NCBI RefSeq assembly: GCF_001665785.1
Contig: NZ_LZSO01000013.1
Location: 62,001 to 126,000, forward strand
Direction: 5' to 3'
Origin: Mycolicibacterium peregrinum
Lineage (GTDB): Bacteria; Actinomycetota; Actinomycetes; Mycobacteriales; Mycobacteriaceae
Length of the DNA stretch: 64,000 nt
Shown here one piece after another: positions 53,240 to 61,630 of the stretch. How positions within the stretch are numbered: position 1 is the stretch's first letter; each line of letters opens with the position of its first letter. The notes beneath the pieces were generated by a model, which ran no database searches, was not told the origin of the DNA, and saw only the letters and a program-made list of their open reading frames with translations. The translations under genes and the position numbers were made by a program.

Positions 53240-53608
53240 TCAACCCACCCCCTTGAGGTGCGTCAGCTCGGGTTCTCGGCGGCGGCCGAGGCGCACCCCG
53301 ATCACGTCGATGCGCAGTGCGGCGAAACGAACCTCCTGCTCGGCCAGCCACAGCCCCGCCAGCCGGCGGATGCGGCGCACCTTCTGTGCCGTGACCGCCT
53401 CGGCCAGCCCGCCGAAACCATCGCCGGTGCGGGTCTTCACCTCGACGAAGACGGCCGTGTTGGTGGCGACGTCGACGGCGATCACGTCCAGCTCGCCGTA
53501 GCGGCATCGCCAGTTGCGGGTCAGGGTGCGCAAGCCCTGTGCCGTCAGATGCTCGACGGCCAGCTGTTCGCCCAGCGCGCCGATCTCGGCCCGTGTCAGA
53601 GAATTCAT
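53240..53608 (-). CDS. YraN family (UPF0102) nuclease-like protein
   Basis: A 122-residue protein of the UPF0102 family with a restriction-endonuclease-like core: GALGEQLAVEHL, then the conserved RYGELDVIAVD and FVEVKTRT, which give the D and E-x-K of the PD-(D/E)xK fold. Start ATG at 53608; upstream ATG at 53680 adds residues that do not fit the family. First gene of the yraN-comM-dprA operon. Confidence 0.92.
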   Translation of the reverse strand: MNSLTRAEIGALGEQLAVEHLTAQGLRTLTRNWRCRYGELDVIAVDVATNTAVFVEVKTRTGDGFGGLAEAVTAQKVRRIRRLAGLWLAEQEVRFAALRIDVIGVRLGRRREPELTHLKGVG

Positions 53609-53658
53609 GCCCACACCGTGCGGACACGGTCCGACAGCATCTGCACAACCCGGCCGAG

Positions 53659-53685
53659 TTATCCCCAGCGTCGAGTTCATCCACA
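53659..53685. promoter_or_regulatory. two DnaA-box-like nonamers
   Basis: TTATCCCCA (53659-53667) and TCATCCACA (53677-53685) each match the TTATCCACA consensus at 8 of 9 positions, in the same orientation, 18 bp apart, in the gap between yraN and the iron transporter. They could be titration or regulatory DnaA sites or chance. Confidence 0.3.
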
Positions 53686-53711
53686 GGTCTCGCCCGCCCC
53701 CGGTAGTGTCC

Positions 53712-53730
53712 TTAGGTGATGCTCAGCTAA
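53712..53730. promoter_or_regulatory. IdeR iron box of the iron-transport operon
   Basis: TTAGGTGATGCTCAGCTAA matches the mycobacterial IdeR/DtxR consensus TTAGGTTAGGCTAACCTAA at 15 of 19 positions and lies 20 bp before the substrate-binding protein ATG. In the family, iron-loaded IdeR bound here would block transcription when iron is plentiful. Confidence 0.7.
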
Positions 53731-53749
53731 CGCCGAAAGGATTCACTTG

Positions 53750-54766
53750 ATGCTCACACGCTGGAGCCGCCGGATCGCTGTTGTCTTCTCTGCCGTCGCG
53801 GTCGCCGCCGGGATGGTTGCGTGCTCCAGTTCGGAGTCTGACGAGCTGTTGATCTACAACGCCCAGCACGAGTCGCTCACCAAGGAGTGGATCGACGCAT
53901 TCACCAAGGAGACCGGGATCAAGATCACCTACCGGCAGGGTGGCGACACCGAGCTCGGCAACCAGCTGGTGGCCGAGGGCAACGCCTCCCCGGCCGACGT
54001 GTTCCTCACCGAGAACTCCCCGGCGATGGCGGCTGTCGAGAAGGCCGGGCTGTTCGCCGACGTCGAGCAGCAGACCATCGACCAGGTGCCGGCCCAGTTC
54101 CGCCCATCGTCGGGCAAGTGGACCGGTGTCGCGGCCCGCTCGACGGTCTTCGTCTACAACAAGGCCAAGCTGCCGGCCGATCAACTGCCCCACTCGATCA
54201 TGGATCTGCAGCAGCCGCAGTGGAAGGGCCGCTGGGGTGCGCCGCCGGCCAAGGCGGACTTCCAGGCGATCGTCGCGGCCATCCTCGAGCTGAAGGGCGA
54301 ACCGGCCACCGCGCAGTGGCTGGCCGGGCTGAAGACCAATGCCGTTGTGCTCCAGGACAACATCGCCACGCTGCGCGCCGTGAACGACGGTCAGGTCGAC
54401 GGCGGGATCATCTACCACTACTACTGGTTCCGCGATCAGGCCAAGACCAAGGAGATCAGCGGTAACACCGCCCTGCACTACTTCAAGAACCAAGACCCCG
54501 GCGCGTTCGTCAGCCTGTCCGGCGGCGGCGTCCTGAAATCCAGCAAGAAGCAGGATCAGGCCCAGCAGTTCCTCCGGTTCATCACGGGCAAAGCTGGTCA
54601 GGAAGTGGTGCAGAAGGGCACCTCGTTCGAATACCCGGTCGCCAGTGGTGTCGCGGCCAACCCGGCCCTCCCGCCGTTGGACACGTTGCAGGCGCCCGCG
54701 GTCAACCCGTCCAATCTCGATGCCGCCAAGGTCACCGACCTGATGACGAAGGCTGGCTTGCTGTAA
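53750..54766 (+). CDS. ferric-iron type ABC transporter substrate-binding lipoprotein
   Basis: A 338-residue extracellular binding protein. The N-terminus is a lipoprotein signal peptide ending in GMVAC, with the cysteine near residue 26 as the lipidation site. The mature part resembles FbpA/SfuA: LLIYNAQHESLTKEWIDAF, the DVFLTENSPAMA loop and the iron-ligating tyrosine pair in IIYHYYWFRD. It should capture free or loosely chelated Fe(III) at the cell surface. Start ATG at 53750 after AAAGGA. First gene of a four-gene operon below the IdeR box. Confidence 0.92.
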   Translation: MLTRWSRRIAVVFSAVAVAAGMVACSSSESDELLIYNAQHESLTKEWIDAFTKETGIKITYRQGGDTELGNQLVAEGNASPADVFLTENSPAMAAVEKAGLFADVEQQTIDQVPAQFRPSSGKWTGVAARSTVFVYNKAKLPADQLPHSIMDLQQPQWKGRWGAPPAKADFQAIVAAILELKGEPATAQWLAGLKTNAVVLQDNIATLRAVNDGQVDGGIIYHYYWFRDQAKTKEISGNTALHYFKNQDPGAFVSLSGGGVLKSSKKQDQAQQFLRFITGKAGQEVVQKGTSFEYPVASGVAANPALPPLDTLQAPAVNPSNLDAAKVTDLMTKAGLL

Positions 54767-56341
54767 TTGGTCGCGACAGAAGCACCACCGGCTCAACCCG
54801 TACCGCAGCAGCGTTCCGCACGTCCCCGGCCGGGGGCAGCGCTGAGCTCCGCCGTGGTGCTCTTGCTGGCAGCCACCTTCATCCCGCTGGGTTACGTCGC
54901 CTGGTCGGTCATCACCACCGGCCCGAGTCGGGTGATCGAGCTGGTGGTGCGGCCCCGGGTCGGCGAACTCCTGCTCAACACCGTGGGCCTGGTCGTGATC
55001 ACCGTGCCCGTGTGCGTCGTGCTCGGAATCGGAGCGGCCTGGCTGGTCGAGCGCACCGATCTGCCGGGGCGGACGTGGTGGCGGCCGGTGTTCGTCGCAC
55101 CCCTGGCCGTGCCTGCGTTCGTCAACAGCTACGCCTGGGTCAGCGTGGTGCCGTCGTTGCACGGATTCTCGGCCGGGGTGCTGATCGCGACGCTGTCGTA
55201 CTTCCCGTTCGTCTACGTGCCCGCCGCGGCCACCCTGCGCCGCATCGATCCGGCGTTGGAGGAATCGGCCCGCGCGCTTGGATCCGGATCGTCCGGGGTG
55301 TTCTTCCGGGTGGTGCTGCCGCAGCTGCGCCTGGCGATCCTGGGCGGCGCACTACTGATCGGTGTACACCTGCTGGCCGAATACGGCGCGTTCGCGATGA
55401 TCCGCTTCTCGACGTTCACCACCGCGATCTTCGAACAGTTCCAGGCCACGTTCGACGGCGCGGCCGGCGCCACGCTGGCCGCCGTACTCGTGCTGCTGTG
55501 CCTGCTGCTGTTGGTCACCGAGGCGGCGGCCCGCGGCAATGCCCGCTTCGCGCGGATCGGCTCCGGAGCGCAACGGGCCAGTGCACCGATGCGCCTGGGC
55601 CGCACCATGGTGCCGGCCACGGTCGGATTGCTGGCACTGGCCGCCCTGGCATTGGGCGTCCCGCTGTGGACGCTGACACGGTGGATGTGGATCGGTGGCA
55701 GGCAGGTGTGGGACGCCGCCGAGATCGGTACCGCACTCGCCCAGACCGCGACACTGGCCGCTGCCGCCGCGGTCCTGACCACGGTGCTGGCCTTCCCGTT
55801 CGCCTGGGTCGCCGTCCGCTACCGCGGCCTGCTGGCCCGCTCGATCGAGGGCGCCAACTTCATCACCAGCTCGATGCCCGGCATCGTCACCGCGCTGGCA
55901 CTGGTCACCGTGGCGATCCGCTACGCTCCCCCGCTCTATCAGACTGCGGCCCTGGTGATCTGCGCCTACGTGCTGCTGTTCCTGCCGCGCGCCCTGGTCA
56001 GCCTGCGCTCGGGCCTGGCACAGGTCCCGCCGTCGGTGGAAGAAGCCTCACGCTCATTGGGAGCCTCACCGGCGCGGACGTTCGTGCGCGTGACCCTGCG
56101 GCTGACCGCCCCGGCCGCCGCGGCCGGGGCCTCGCTGGTTTTCGTCGCCGTGGCAACGGAATTGACCGCGACGCTGTTGCTGGCACCGACCGGCACCCGC
56201 ACCCTGGCCATGCGGTTCTGGTCGCTGAGCAGCGAACTCGATTATGCCGCGGCGGCACCCTACGCACTGATGCTGATCGCCCTGTCCATACCCGTGACCT
56301 TGATGCTGTTGCGCCAGTCGACGAAGGTGGCTGCCCTGTGA
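54767..56341 (+). CDS. ferric-iron type ABC transporter permease (fused halves)
   Basis: A 524-residue membrane protein with about twelve hydrophobic helices and two copies of the EAA loop that docks the ATPase (ALGSGSSGVFFRVVLPQL near 170 and SLGASPARTFVRVTLRL near 435). This fused two-domain architecture is typical of FbpB/SfuB iron permeases. The start is TTG at 54767, directly after the TAA of the binding protein, so it depends on translational coupling. Confidence 0.92.
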   Translation: MVATEAPPAQPVPQQRSARPRPGAALSSAVVLLLAATFIPLGYVAWSVITTGPSRVIELVVRPRVGELLLNTVGLVVITVPVCVVLGIGAAWLVERTDLPGRTWWRPVFVAPLAVPAFVNSYAWVSVVPSLHGFSAGVLIATLSYFPFVYVPAAATLRRIDPALEESARALGSGSSGVFFRVVLPQLRLAILGGALLIGVHLLAEYGAFAMIRFSTFTTAIFEQFQATFDGAAGATLAAVLVLLCLLLLVTEAAARGNARFARIGSGAQRASAPMRLGRTMVPATVGLLALAALALGVPLWTLTRWMWIGGRQVWDAAEIGTALAQTATLAAAAAVLTTVLAFPFAWVAVRYRGLLARSIEGANFITSSMPGIVTALALVTVAIRYAPPLYQTAALVICAYVLLFLPRALVSLRSGLAQVPPSVEEASRSLGASPARTFVRVTLRLTAPAAAAGASLVFVAVATELTATLLLAPTGTRTLAMRFWSLSSELDYAAAAPYALMLIALSIPVTLMLLRQSTKVAAL

Positions 56342-57396
56342 CCGACGATGTCCTGCAGGTGCGCGGACTCCGCAAGTCCTTCAACGGCACTGCCGTGCTC
56401 GACAGCATCGACCTGACCCTGACGCCGGGGACCATCACCGCGGTGGTCGGGTCCTCCGGATGCGGTAAGACCACGCTGCTGAGGGTGATCGCAGGCTTCG
56501 AATCCCCCGACGCCGGCACCGTGACCATCGCCGGACGCGAAATGGCAAGTCCGACAAACACTGTTGCACCCCATCGACGCGACGTCGGCTACGTGGCGCA
56601 GGACGGTGCACTGTTCCCCCACCTGACGGTGGCCCAGAACGTCGCCTACGGTCTTCGCGAGCGCGGCGCCGCGGCCCGGGCCAGGGTCGGCGAGCTGCTG
56701 GCCACAGTGTCCCTGGATTCCTCGTTCGCGCAGCGCCGCCCGCATCAGCTCTCCGGAGGCCAGCAGCAGCGCGTCGCATTGGCCCGGGCGCTGGCCCGCC
56801 GGCCGGTGGTGATGCTGCTCGACGAGCCGTTCAGCGCCCTCGACACCGGGCTGCGTGCCGCCACCCGAAAGTCCGTGGCCCGGGCGCTGTCCGAGACCGG
56901 GGTGACCACTCTGATCGTGACGCACGACCAGGAGGAGGCGCTGTCGATCTCCGATCAGATCGCGGTGATGCGCGAGGGTAGGTTCACCCAGGTCGGAACA
57001 CCCGAGCACGTGTACCGCCAACCCGCCGACCGGTTCACCGCCGAGTTCCTCGGGGACTGCATCGCGGTGGCCTGCACCGTCACGTCGGGTTGGGCCGACA
57101 GCGCGCTGGGCCGGATACCAGTACAGGCCGGCGCCGCCGACGGCCCGTGCACGCTGGTGCTACGGCCTGAACAGCTTGTCGCCACGACGATTTCGGACAG
57201 CGAGGGCGATTCCGAGGCCGCCGCCAGTGTGGGAACCGTGGTCGGCACCGAGTTCCTCGGCCACGATGTGCTGCTCACCATCGAGCCCGCCGCAGCCGGT
57301 GAGTCCATCGTCGTACGTCAGCACAGTCTGAATCCACCGGCCCGCGACACCAAGGTCCGGATCGACGTACGGGGTGAGGGGACGGCGTTGCCTTGA
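56338..57396 (+). CDS. ferric-iron type ABC transporter ATP-binding protein
   Basis: A 352-residue ATPase with Walker A GSSGCGKT, signature LSGGQQQR, Walker B MLLDEPFSALD, switch THDQEEAL and a C-terminal TOBE-like domain (about 240-350), as in FbpC. Start GTG at 56338 overlaps the permease stop (GTGA). It completes the importer and overlaps the next gene through TTGA. Confidence 0.93.
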   Translation: MTDDVLQVRGLRKSFNGTAVLDSIDLTLTPGTITAVVGSSGCGKTTLLRVIAGFESPDAGTVTIAGREMASPTNTVAPHRRDVGYVAQDGALFPHLTVAQNVAYGLRERGAAARARVGELLATVSLDSSFAQRRPHQLSGGQQQRVALARALARRPVVMLLDEPFSALDTGLRAATRKSVARALSETGVTTLIVTHDQEEALSISDQIAVMREGRFTQVGTPEHVYRQPADRFTAEFLGDCIAVACTVTSGWADSALGRIPVQAGAADGPCTLVLRPEQLVATTISDSEGDSEAAASVGTVVGTEFLGHDVLLTIEPAAAGESIVVRQHSLNPPARDTKVRIDVRGEGTALP

Positions 57397-59915
57397 GCCA
57401 CATCGTCTCCGCGTTGCGTGCGCACGGTGACCGGATCGCGGTCTTCACCGAGACCCGGCAGGTCAGCTACGCGACCCTCGCCGACCTCGTGTCGCAGTCC
57501 GCGATGGCGCTGGGCACCGAACGACGCCTCGTGCTCCTCGAGGCACGCAACGACCTGCCCACCCTGGTGCACTACCTGGGCGCACTCGCAGGCGGCCACG
57601 TGTCCCTGCCGGTACCCGCGGACGGCGATCACCGGGAGATCCTGCAGACCTACTCCCCCGACACCGTGATCGGCACCGCAGGCATCCACCACCGGCGCAC
57701 CCACAGCATGCACCGGCTGCACGACGATCTGGCGCTGCTGATGTCGACCTCGGGCAGCACCGGGTCACCGAAGCTGGTCCGCCTGTCCCACACCAACCTC
57801 GCCAGCAATGCCGCCGCCATCGCCGAGTACCTCGCGATCAGTGAGAACGATCGGGCGGCAACAACATTGCCGCTGTCATACTGCTACGGACTGTCGGTGG
57901 CCAACAGTCACCTGCTCCGCGGAGCCGGCCTGATCTTCACCGATCGCTCGGTGGTCGACGACGAGTTCTGGGACCTGTTCACCCGGCACCGGGCCACGAC
58001 CTTCGCCGGGGTTCCCCACACCTTCGAACTGCTCGACCGCATCGGCTTCGACACCATGGACCTGCCCCATCTGCGGTACCTCACCCAGGCAGGCGGACGG
58101 ATGACACCTGACCGGGTACGCCGTTTCGCGGCCCTCGGACAGCGCCGGGGCTGGCAGCTGTACGTGATGTACGGGGCGACCGAGGCGACCGCCCGGATGG
58201 CGTATCTGCCACCGGAATTGGCTCTGACACACCCCGAAGCCATCGGACGTCCGATTCCCGGCGGCAGCCTGTCCATCCGCTCCGGCGACGACTGGCCCGA
58301 CGACACCGGTGAGCTGGTCTACCGCGGGGCCAACGTGATGCTCGGCTACGCGCAGCGACCCGAGGACCTGACCCTCGGCGCCACCATCTCCGAACTCCAC
58401 ACCGGCGACATCGCCCGGTACACCTCCGACGGTCTGTACGAAGTCATCGGCCGCAGTGGCCGATTCGTGAAGCTGTTCGGCCTGCGCGTCGATCTCGACC
58501 GTCTCCAGACCACCCTCGCCGACCACGAAGTGACCGCGTTGTGCACCGACGACGACGAAACCCTTGCGGTGGCCGCCGTCGACACGGGCGCAACGACCGC
58601 AGGCGAAGTGCAACAGTTGACCGCCACTCTGGCCGGCGTGCCCGCCGGTGCGGTGCGCTCGGCGCTCGTCCCCGAACTGCCCCGGTTGACCTCGGGCAAG
58701 CCCGATTACACCGCGGTGCGCACGTTGTCCGCCGCACCACGCGTGACCGATGTCGCGGATCTGAAGGGCCTGTTCGCCGAGGTTCTACACCTACCTGCCG
58801 CGTCCATCGACCGCAGCGCCAGCTTCGTCGACCTCGGCGGCAACTCGTTGTCCTACGTGGCGATGTCGGTTCGGCTGGAGCGTGCCCTGGGACGTCTGCC
58901 GAAGGACTGGCACCGGATGCCGCTGCGGGACCTGGAGCGCCACTGCGCGCCCCGCCGGCGTCGGTGGGCAACCGTGGAAACCAGCGTCGCCCTGCGCGCC
59001 GCAGCCATTGTCCTGATCGTCGGTTCGCATGCCGAGTTGTTCGCCCTGTGGGGCGGTGCCCACATCCTGCTCGGTGTGGCCGGCTACAACTTCGGCCGGT
59101 TCTGTCTCACACCGGTGGCCCGGTCGACACGGCTACGCCACCTGCGCAACACGATCGCCTGGATCGCGGTGCCCTCGATCGCCTGGGTCGCCGTCGCGCT
59201 GATCCTCACCGACGACTACCGCGCGTCGAACCTGTTGCTGGCCAACAAGTTCCTCGGACCGCCCGACAGTATGACGGCTGGGCGCTTGTGGTTCGTCGAG
59301 GTGCTCGTCTGGATCCTGGTGGCGCTGACCGCGGTGTGCGCGCTGCCGGGCGCCGACCGGTTGGAGCGACGCCGCCCGTTTGCCTTCGCCGCGGCATTCC
59401 TGGCCGTGGGGCTGCTATTGCGCTACGACGTACCCGGTTTCGGCTTGGGGCGCGAGGCCTGGTTCACCGTGCTGGCGTTCTGGTTCTTCGCGGCGGGTTG
59501 GGCCGCGGCCAAGGCCACCGCCACCTGGCACCGCGTCCTCGTCACCGTCGTGCTGGTGGTCGCATTGCACGGCTACTTCGGCAACACCGGTCGGGAAACC
59601 CTGGTGCTGGCCGGGTTCGCGCTGCTGATCTGGCTGCCCGCGGTGCGTTGTCCCGCACCGATAGCGATCGGGTGCGGGCTGCTCGCCGAGGCCTCGCTGT
59701 ATACCTACCTCACGCACTACCAGGTCTATCCGTTGTTCGGCGACCACCGGGTGCTTGGTGTGCTGGCGGCGCTGATCGTGGGCGCCGCAGTCACCTATGT
59801 GGTCAATGTGGCCCGGAAGCGACTGGCGGCAACTTCCGAACCTCAGGCGTGTCCCGGGGCCGATGGTGCTCGATCAGGAAACGTCGTCGGCCTTGCGATG
59901 CGGATTGGGAACTGA
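57393..59915 (+). CDS. NRPS-like adenylation - carrier - membrane acyltransferase fusion
   Basis: An 840-residue protein with three parts. Residues 1-440 are an AMP-forming adenylation domain (phosphate loop MSTSGSTGSPK, YVMYGATEATARMAY, GELVYRGANVMLGY, HTGDIARY, and a lysine in TSGKPDY). Residues 450-525 are a carrier domain with the phosphopantetheine serine in LGGNSLSY (Ser485). Residues 545-810 contain about nine hydrophobic helices resembling acyltransferase-3 type membrane proteins. It would activate an acid, hold it on the carrier and pass it across or onto a membrane acceptor. The TTG start overlaps the ATPase stop (TTGA), tying it to iron uptake. Its 3' end overlaps the convergent MarR gene by 42 bp. 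Confidence 0.85.
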   Translation: MSHIVSALRAHGDRIAVFTETRQVSYATLADLVSQSAMALGTERRLVLLEARNDLPTLVHYLGALAGGHVSLPVPADGDHREILQTYSPDTVIGTAGIHHRRTHSMHRLHDDLALLMSTSGSTGSPKLVRLSHTNLASNAAAIAEYLAISENDRAATTLPLSYCYGLSVANSHLLRGAGLIFTDRSVVDDEFWDLFTRHRATTFAGVPHTFELLDRIGFDTMDLPHLRYLTQAGGRMTPDRVRRFAALGQRRGWQLYVMYGATEATARMAYLPPELALTHPEAIGRPIPGGSLSIRSGDDWPDDTGELVYRGANVMLGYAQRPEDLTLGATISELHTGDIARYTSDGLYEVIGRSGRFVKLFGLRVDLDRLQTTLADHEVTALCTDDDETLAVAAVDTGATTAGEVQQLTATLAGVPAGAVRSALVPELPRLTSGKPDYTAVRTLSAAPRVTDVADLKGLFAEVLHLPAASIDRSASFVDLGGNSLSYVAMSVRLERALGRLPKDWHRMPLRDLERHCAPRRRRWATVETSVALRAAAIVLIVGSHAELFALWGGAHILLGVAGYNFGRFCLTPVARSTRLRHLRNTIAWIAVPSIAWVAVALILTDDYRASNLLLANKFLGPPDSMTAGRLWFVEVLVWILVALTAVCALPGADRLERRRPFAFAAAFLAVGLLLRYDVPGFGLGREAWFTVLAFWFFAAGWAAAKATATWHRVLVTVVLVVALHGYFGNTGRETLVLAGFALLIWLPAVRCPAPIAIGCGLLAEASLYTYLTHYQVYPLFGDHRVLGVLAALIVGAAVTYVVNVARKRLAATSEPQACPGADGARSGNVVGLAMRIGN

Positions 59916-60359
59916 AGACTGCGGGACGCCGCTGAGCTTACGGAGCGTGGCGATACAGGCATGAAGTTCGTCGAGAGCCACCCCGGCCGCCTGGGCACGA
60001 AAGAAATCGTGCAGCCGGCGCAGTGATTTCTTTTGCACGCCTGCGCCTTGACGTGTCACCTCGATGCGGATGACCCGCCGGTCGTCGTCCGACGGCGTTC
60101 GTCGCAACAGACCCGCCGCGACGAGTTTGTCGATGTCTGAGGTGATTGTGCTCGGCAATACATTGAGGTAGTCGATCAGCACGCCGGGACGGTCGAGCCC
60201 CCCATGGACGAGAAAGATGATGCCCAGTGCGCGCTCGGAGATTCCGTACTCACGGGCCACAGGCGTCGTGAGCGTTGAAATCATGCGCCGGATGTCGGTC
60301 GCGGCACCGAGGAAGTCCACGATGTCACCGTCGTCGGCAGCTCCAATGGTGTCGGCCAC
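59874..60359 (-). CDS. MarR family transcriptional regulator
   Basis: A 161-residue MarR-type regulator: LGIIFLVHGGLDRPGVLIDYLNVLPSTITSDIDKLVAAGLLRRTPSDDDRRVIRIEVT covers the winged helix-turn-helix and its wing (recognition helix about 70-95). The C-terminal tail (SSVPNPHRKADDVS) is encoded antisense to the end of the fusion gene. It is divergent from the AveC-like operon across an AT-rich palindrome, so it probably controls that operon. Confidence 0.85.
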   Translation of the reverse strand: MADTIGAADDGDIVDFLGAATDIRRMISTLTTPVAREYGISERALGIIFLVHGGLDRPGVLIDYLNVLPSTITSDIDKLVAAGLLRRTPSDDDRRVIRIEVTRQGAGVQKKSLRRLHDFFRAQAAGVALDELHACIATLRKLSGVPQSSVPNPHRKADDVS

Positions 60360-60411
60360 GACGCCACACCCTACCTGACCTCGCGTTCTAGCACCGACAT
60401 CTCCAAACTAG

Positions 60412-60424
60412 TTCATTATATGAA
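60412..60424. promoter_or_regulatory. palindrome TTCAT-TAT-ATGAA, putative MarR operator
   Basis: A perfect 13-bp palindrome in an unusually AT-rich stretch between the MarR gene (start 60359) and the AveC-like gene (start 60500). The AT-rich bases probably also include the -10 of one or both divergent promoters. Confidence 0.5.
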
Positions 60425-60499
60425 ATATGTACGCTACTGTCGCACCCGGGCGAGGTTCGCCTCGCGCGTCACCTGTCGCGGGAAACAGTGCGGAGTGCA

Positions 60500-61630
60500 A
60501 TGAAGCCATCGACTCGAGTTCACCAACCTTCGGTTGCCGACCACGGCGGGCGAATGCGCGCGTCTCTGTCCTGGAAAGCCCTCACCTGCTGGGTGATTGG
60601 AGCCGCACTGACGGTCGTCATACTGGTGACCGCGGAAAAGCATGGGCCCGCATCACCTGAGAATGCGAATCCAGCAGGCGTAGGCCAACCACCTCCGGTC
60701 CAACCACTGTGGTCCAGTGTCGACTTCGTCCTATGGGGACAGATACTGGGCGCAGCACTCCTGATCGTCACGATCATTGCCTCAGTGGCGGTCTGGAGGC
60801 GTCGTCCCGGACATCCGGTCATCCTCATGATCCTCGCCTCGAGCACGCTGTTCTGGTGGGACCCGATCAACAACTGGGCGATCGGCCTGGTCTACAACCC
60901 GGATCTGTGGCACTTTCCGCGGGATTGGCCGTGGCTCAACATCTCTCCGGTCATCGAACCGCTGACGTCCTTCATCTACGCGCCCTATGTGCTGCTGCCT
61001 TACTTCCTGGCCATGCCGATCCTTCGAGCCGTTCAACGACGTAGCGAACCGAACGCCTTCGTCTGGCGTCACCCGCTGATCGCGATAGCAGTGCTCACGT
61101 TCGTCATCGGCGCCATCTGGGATGCGGCCCAAGAGATCCTGCTCACCCGCACCCAGTTCCTGACCTACAGCCATGTCGTCGAATTCGGCTCGATCGACGT
61201 TGGCAAGAACAGTCAGTTCCCGCTGTTGATGGCCAGCGTGCTCATCACGATCATCATGATCCCCGCGTCGATTCTGCTCTATCGGGACGACACCGGAAAA
61301 TCGCAGGCAGACAAGATTGCTCAGCGATTGCCCTTCTATTCGCGTCGGCCCAAGTTGGCCACCTTTCTGATGATGGCGATCATCCTCAATGTCGCAATGA
61401 TGAGCTTCAGCTCGGCGTTCTGGCTGGCCCGCACGACTGGGGTGGCCTCCACCGTCGCCTGCCCATGGCCCTACCCCGAGGCCAAGACCTGGGATCCTCG
61501 CGGCTACTACCAATCCCAGGGCGCCCCGGGGCCATTCACCGCAGGTAAGGCCAGTACGTGGCAGATCGGGCAACCCGAGGGCCGGCCGACGGAGATCACC
61601 GTGGAGTCCGACCGCTGCAATCCTCAGTGA
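60500..61630 (+). CDS. spirocyclase AveC-like membrane protein
   Basis: A 376-residue membrane protein with about seven hydrophobic segments (about 30-45, 80-100, 115-130, 155-175, 195-210, 240-260, 285-305). The segment LFWWDPINNWAIGLVYNPDLWHFPRDWPW and the later WDAAQEILLTRTQFLTYSH match what I know of the AveC-like family, named for the avermectin spirocyclase; mycobacterial members have unknown substrates. ATG at 60500 is preferred to GTG at 60488. It is followed by VWA and MoxR genes with overlapping codons, suggesting that these two act on it or on a partner enzyme. Confidence 0.78.
   Translation: MKPSTRVHQPSVADHGGRMRASLSWKALTCWVIGAALTVVILVTAEKHGPASPENANPAGVGQPPPVQPLWSSVDFVLWGQILGAALLIVTIIASVAVWRRRPGHPVILMILASSTLFWWDPINNWAIGLVYNPDLWHFPRDWPWLNISPVIEPLTSFIYAPYVLLPYFLAMPILRAVQRRSEPNAFVWRHPLIAIAVLTFVIGAIWDAAQEILLTRTQFLTYSHVVEFGSIDVGKNSQFPLLMASVLITIIMIPASILLYRDDTGKSQADKIAQRLPFYSRRPKLATFLMMAIILNVAMMSFSSAFWLARTTGVASTVACPWPYPEAKTWDPRGYYQSQGAPGPFTAGKASTWQIGQPEGRPTEITVESDRCNPQ

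Noticed and set aside
55012..56337. Upstream extension of the iron ABC ATPase frame
   Set aside because: R/G-rich shadow of the permease; the ATPase domain begins right after GTG 56338.
58541..59935. 464-codon plus-strand frame inside the fusion gene
   Set aside because: Arginine-rich shadow without motifs; the main frame contains the carrier and membrane domains.
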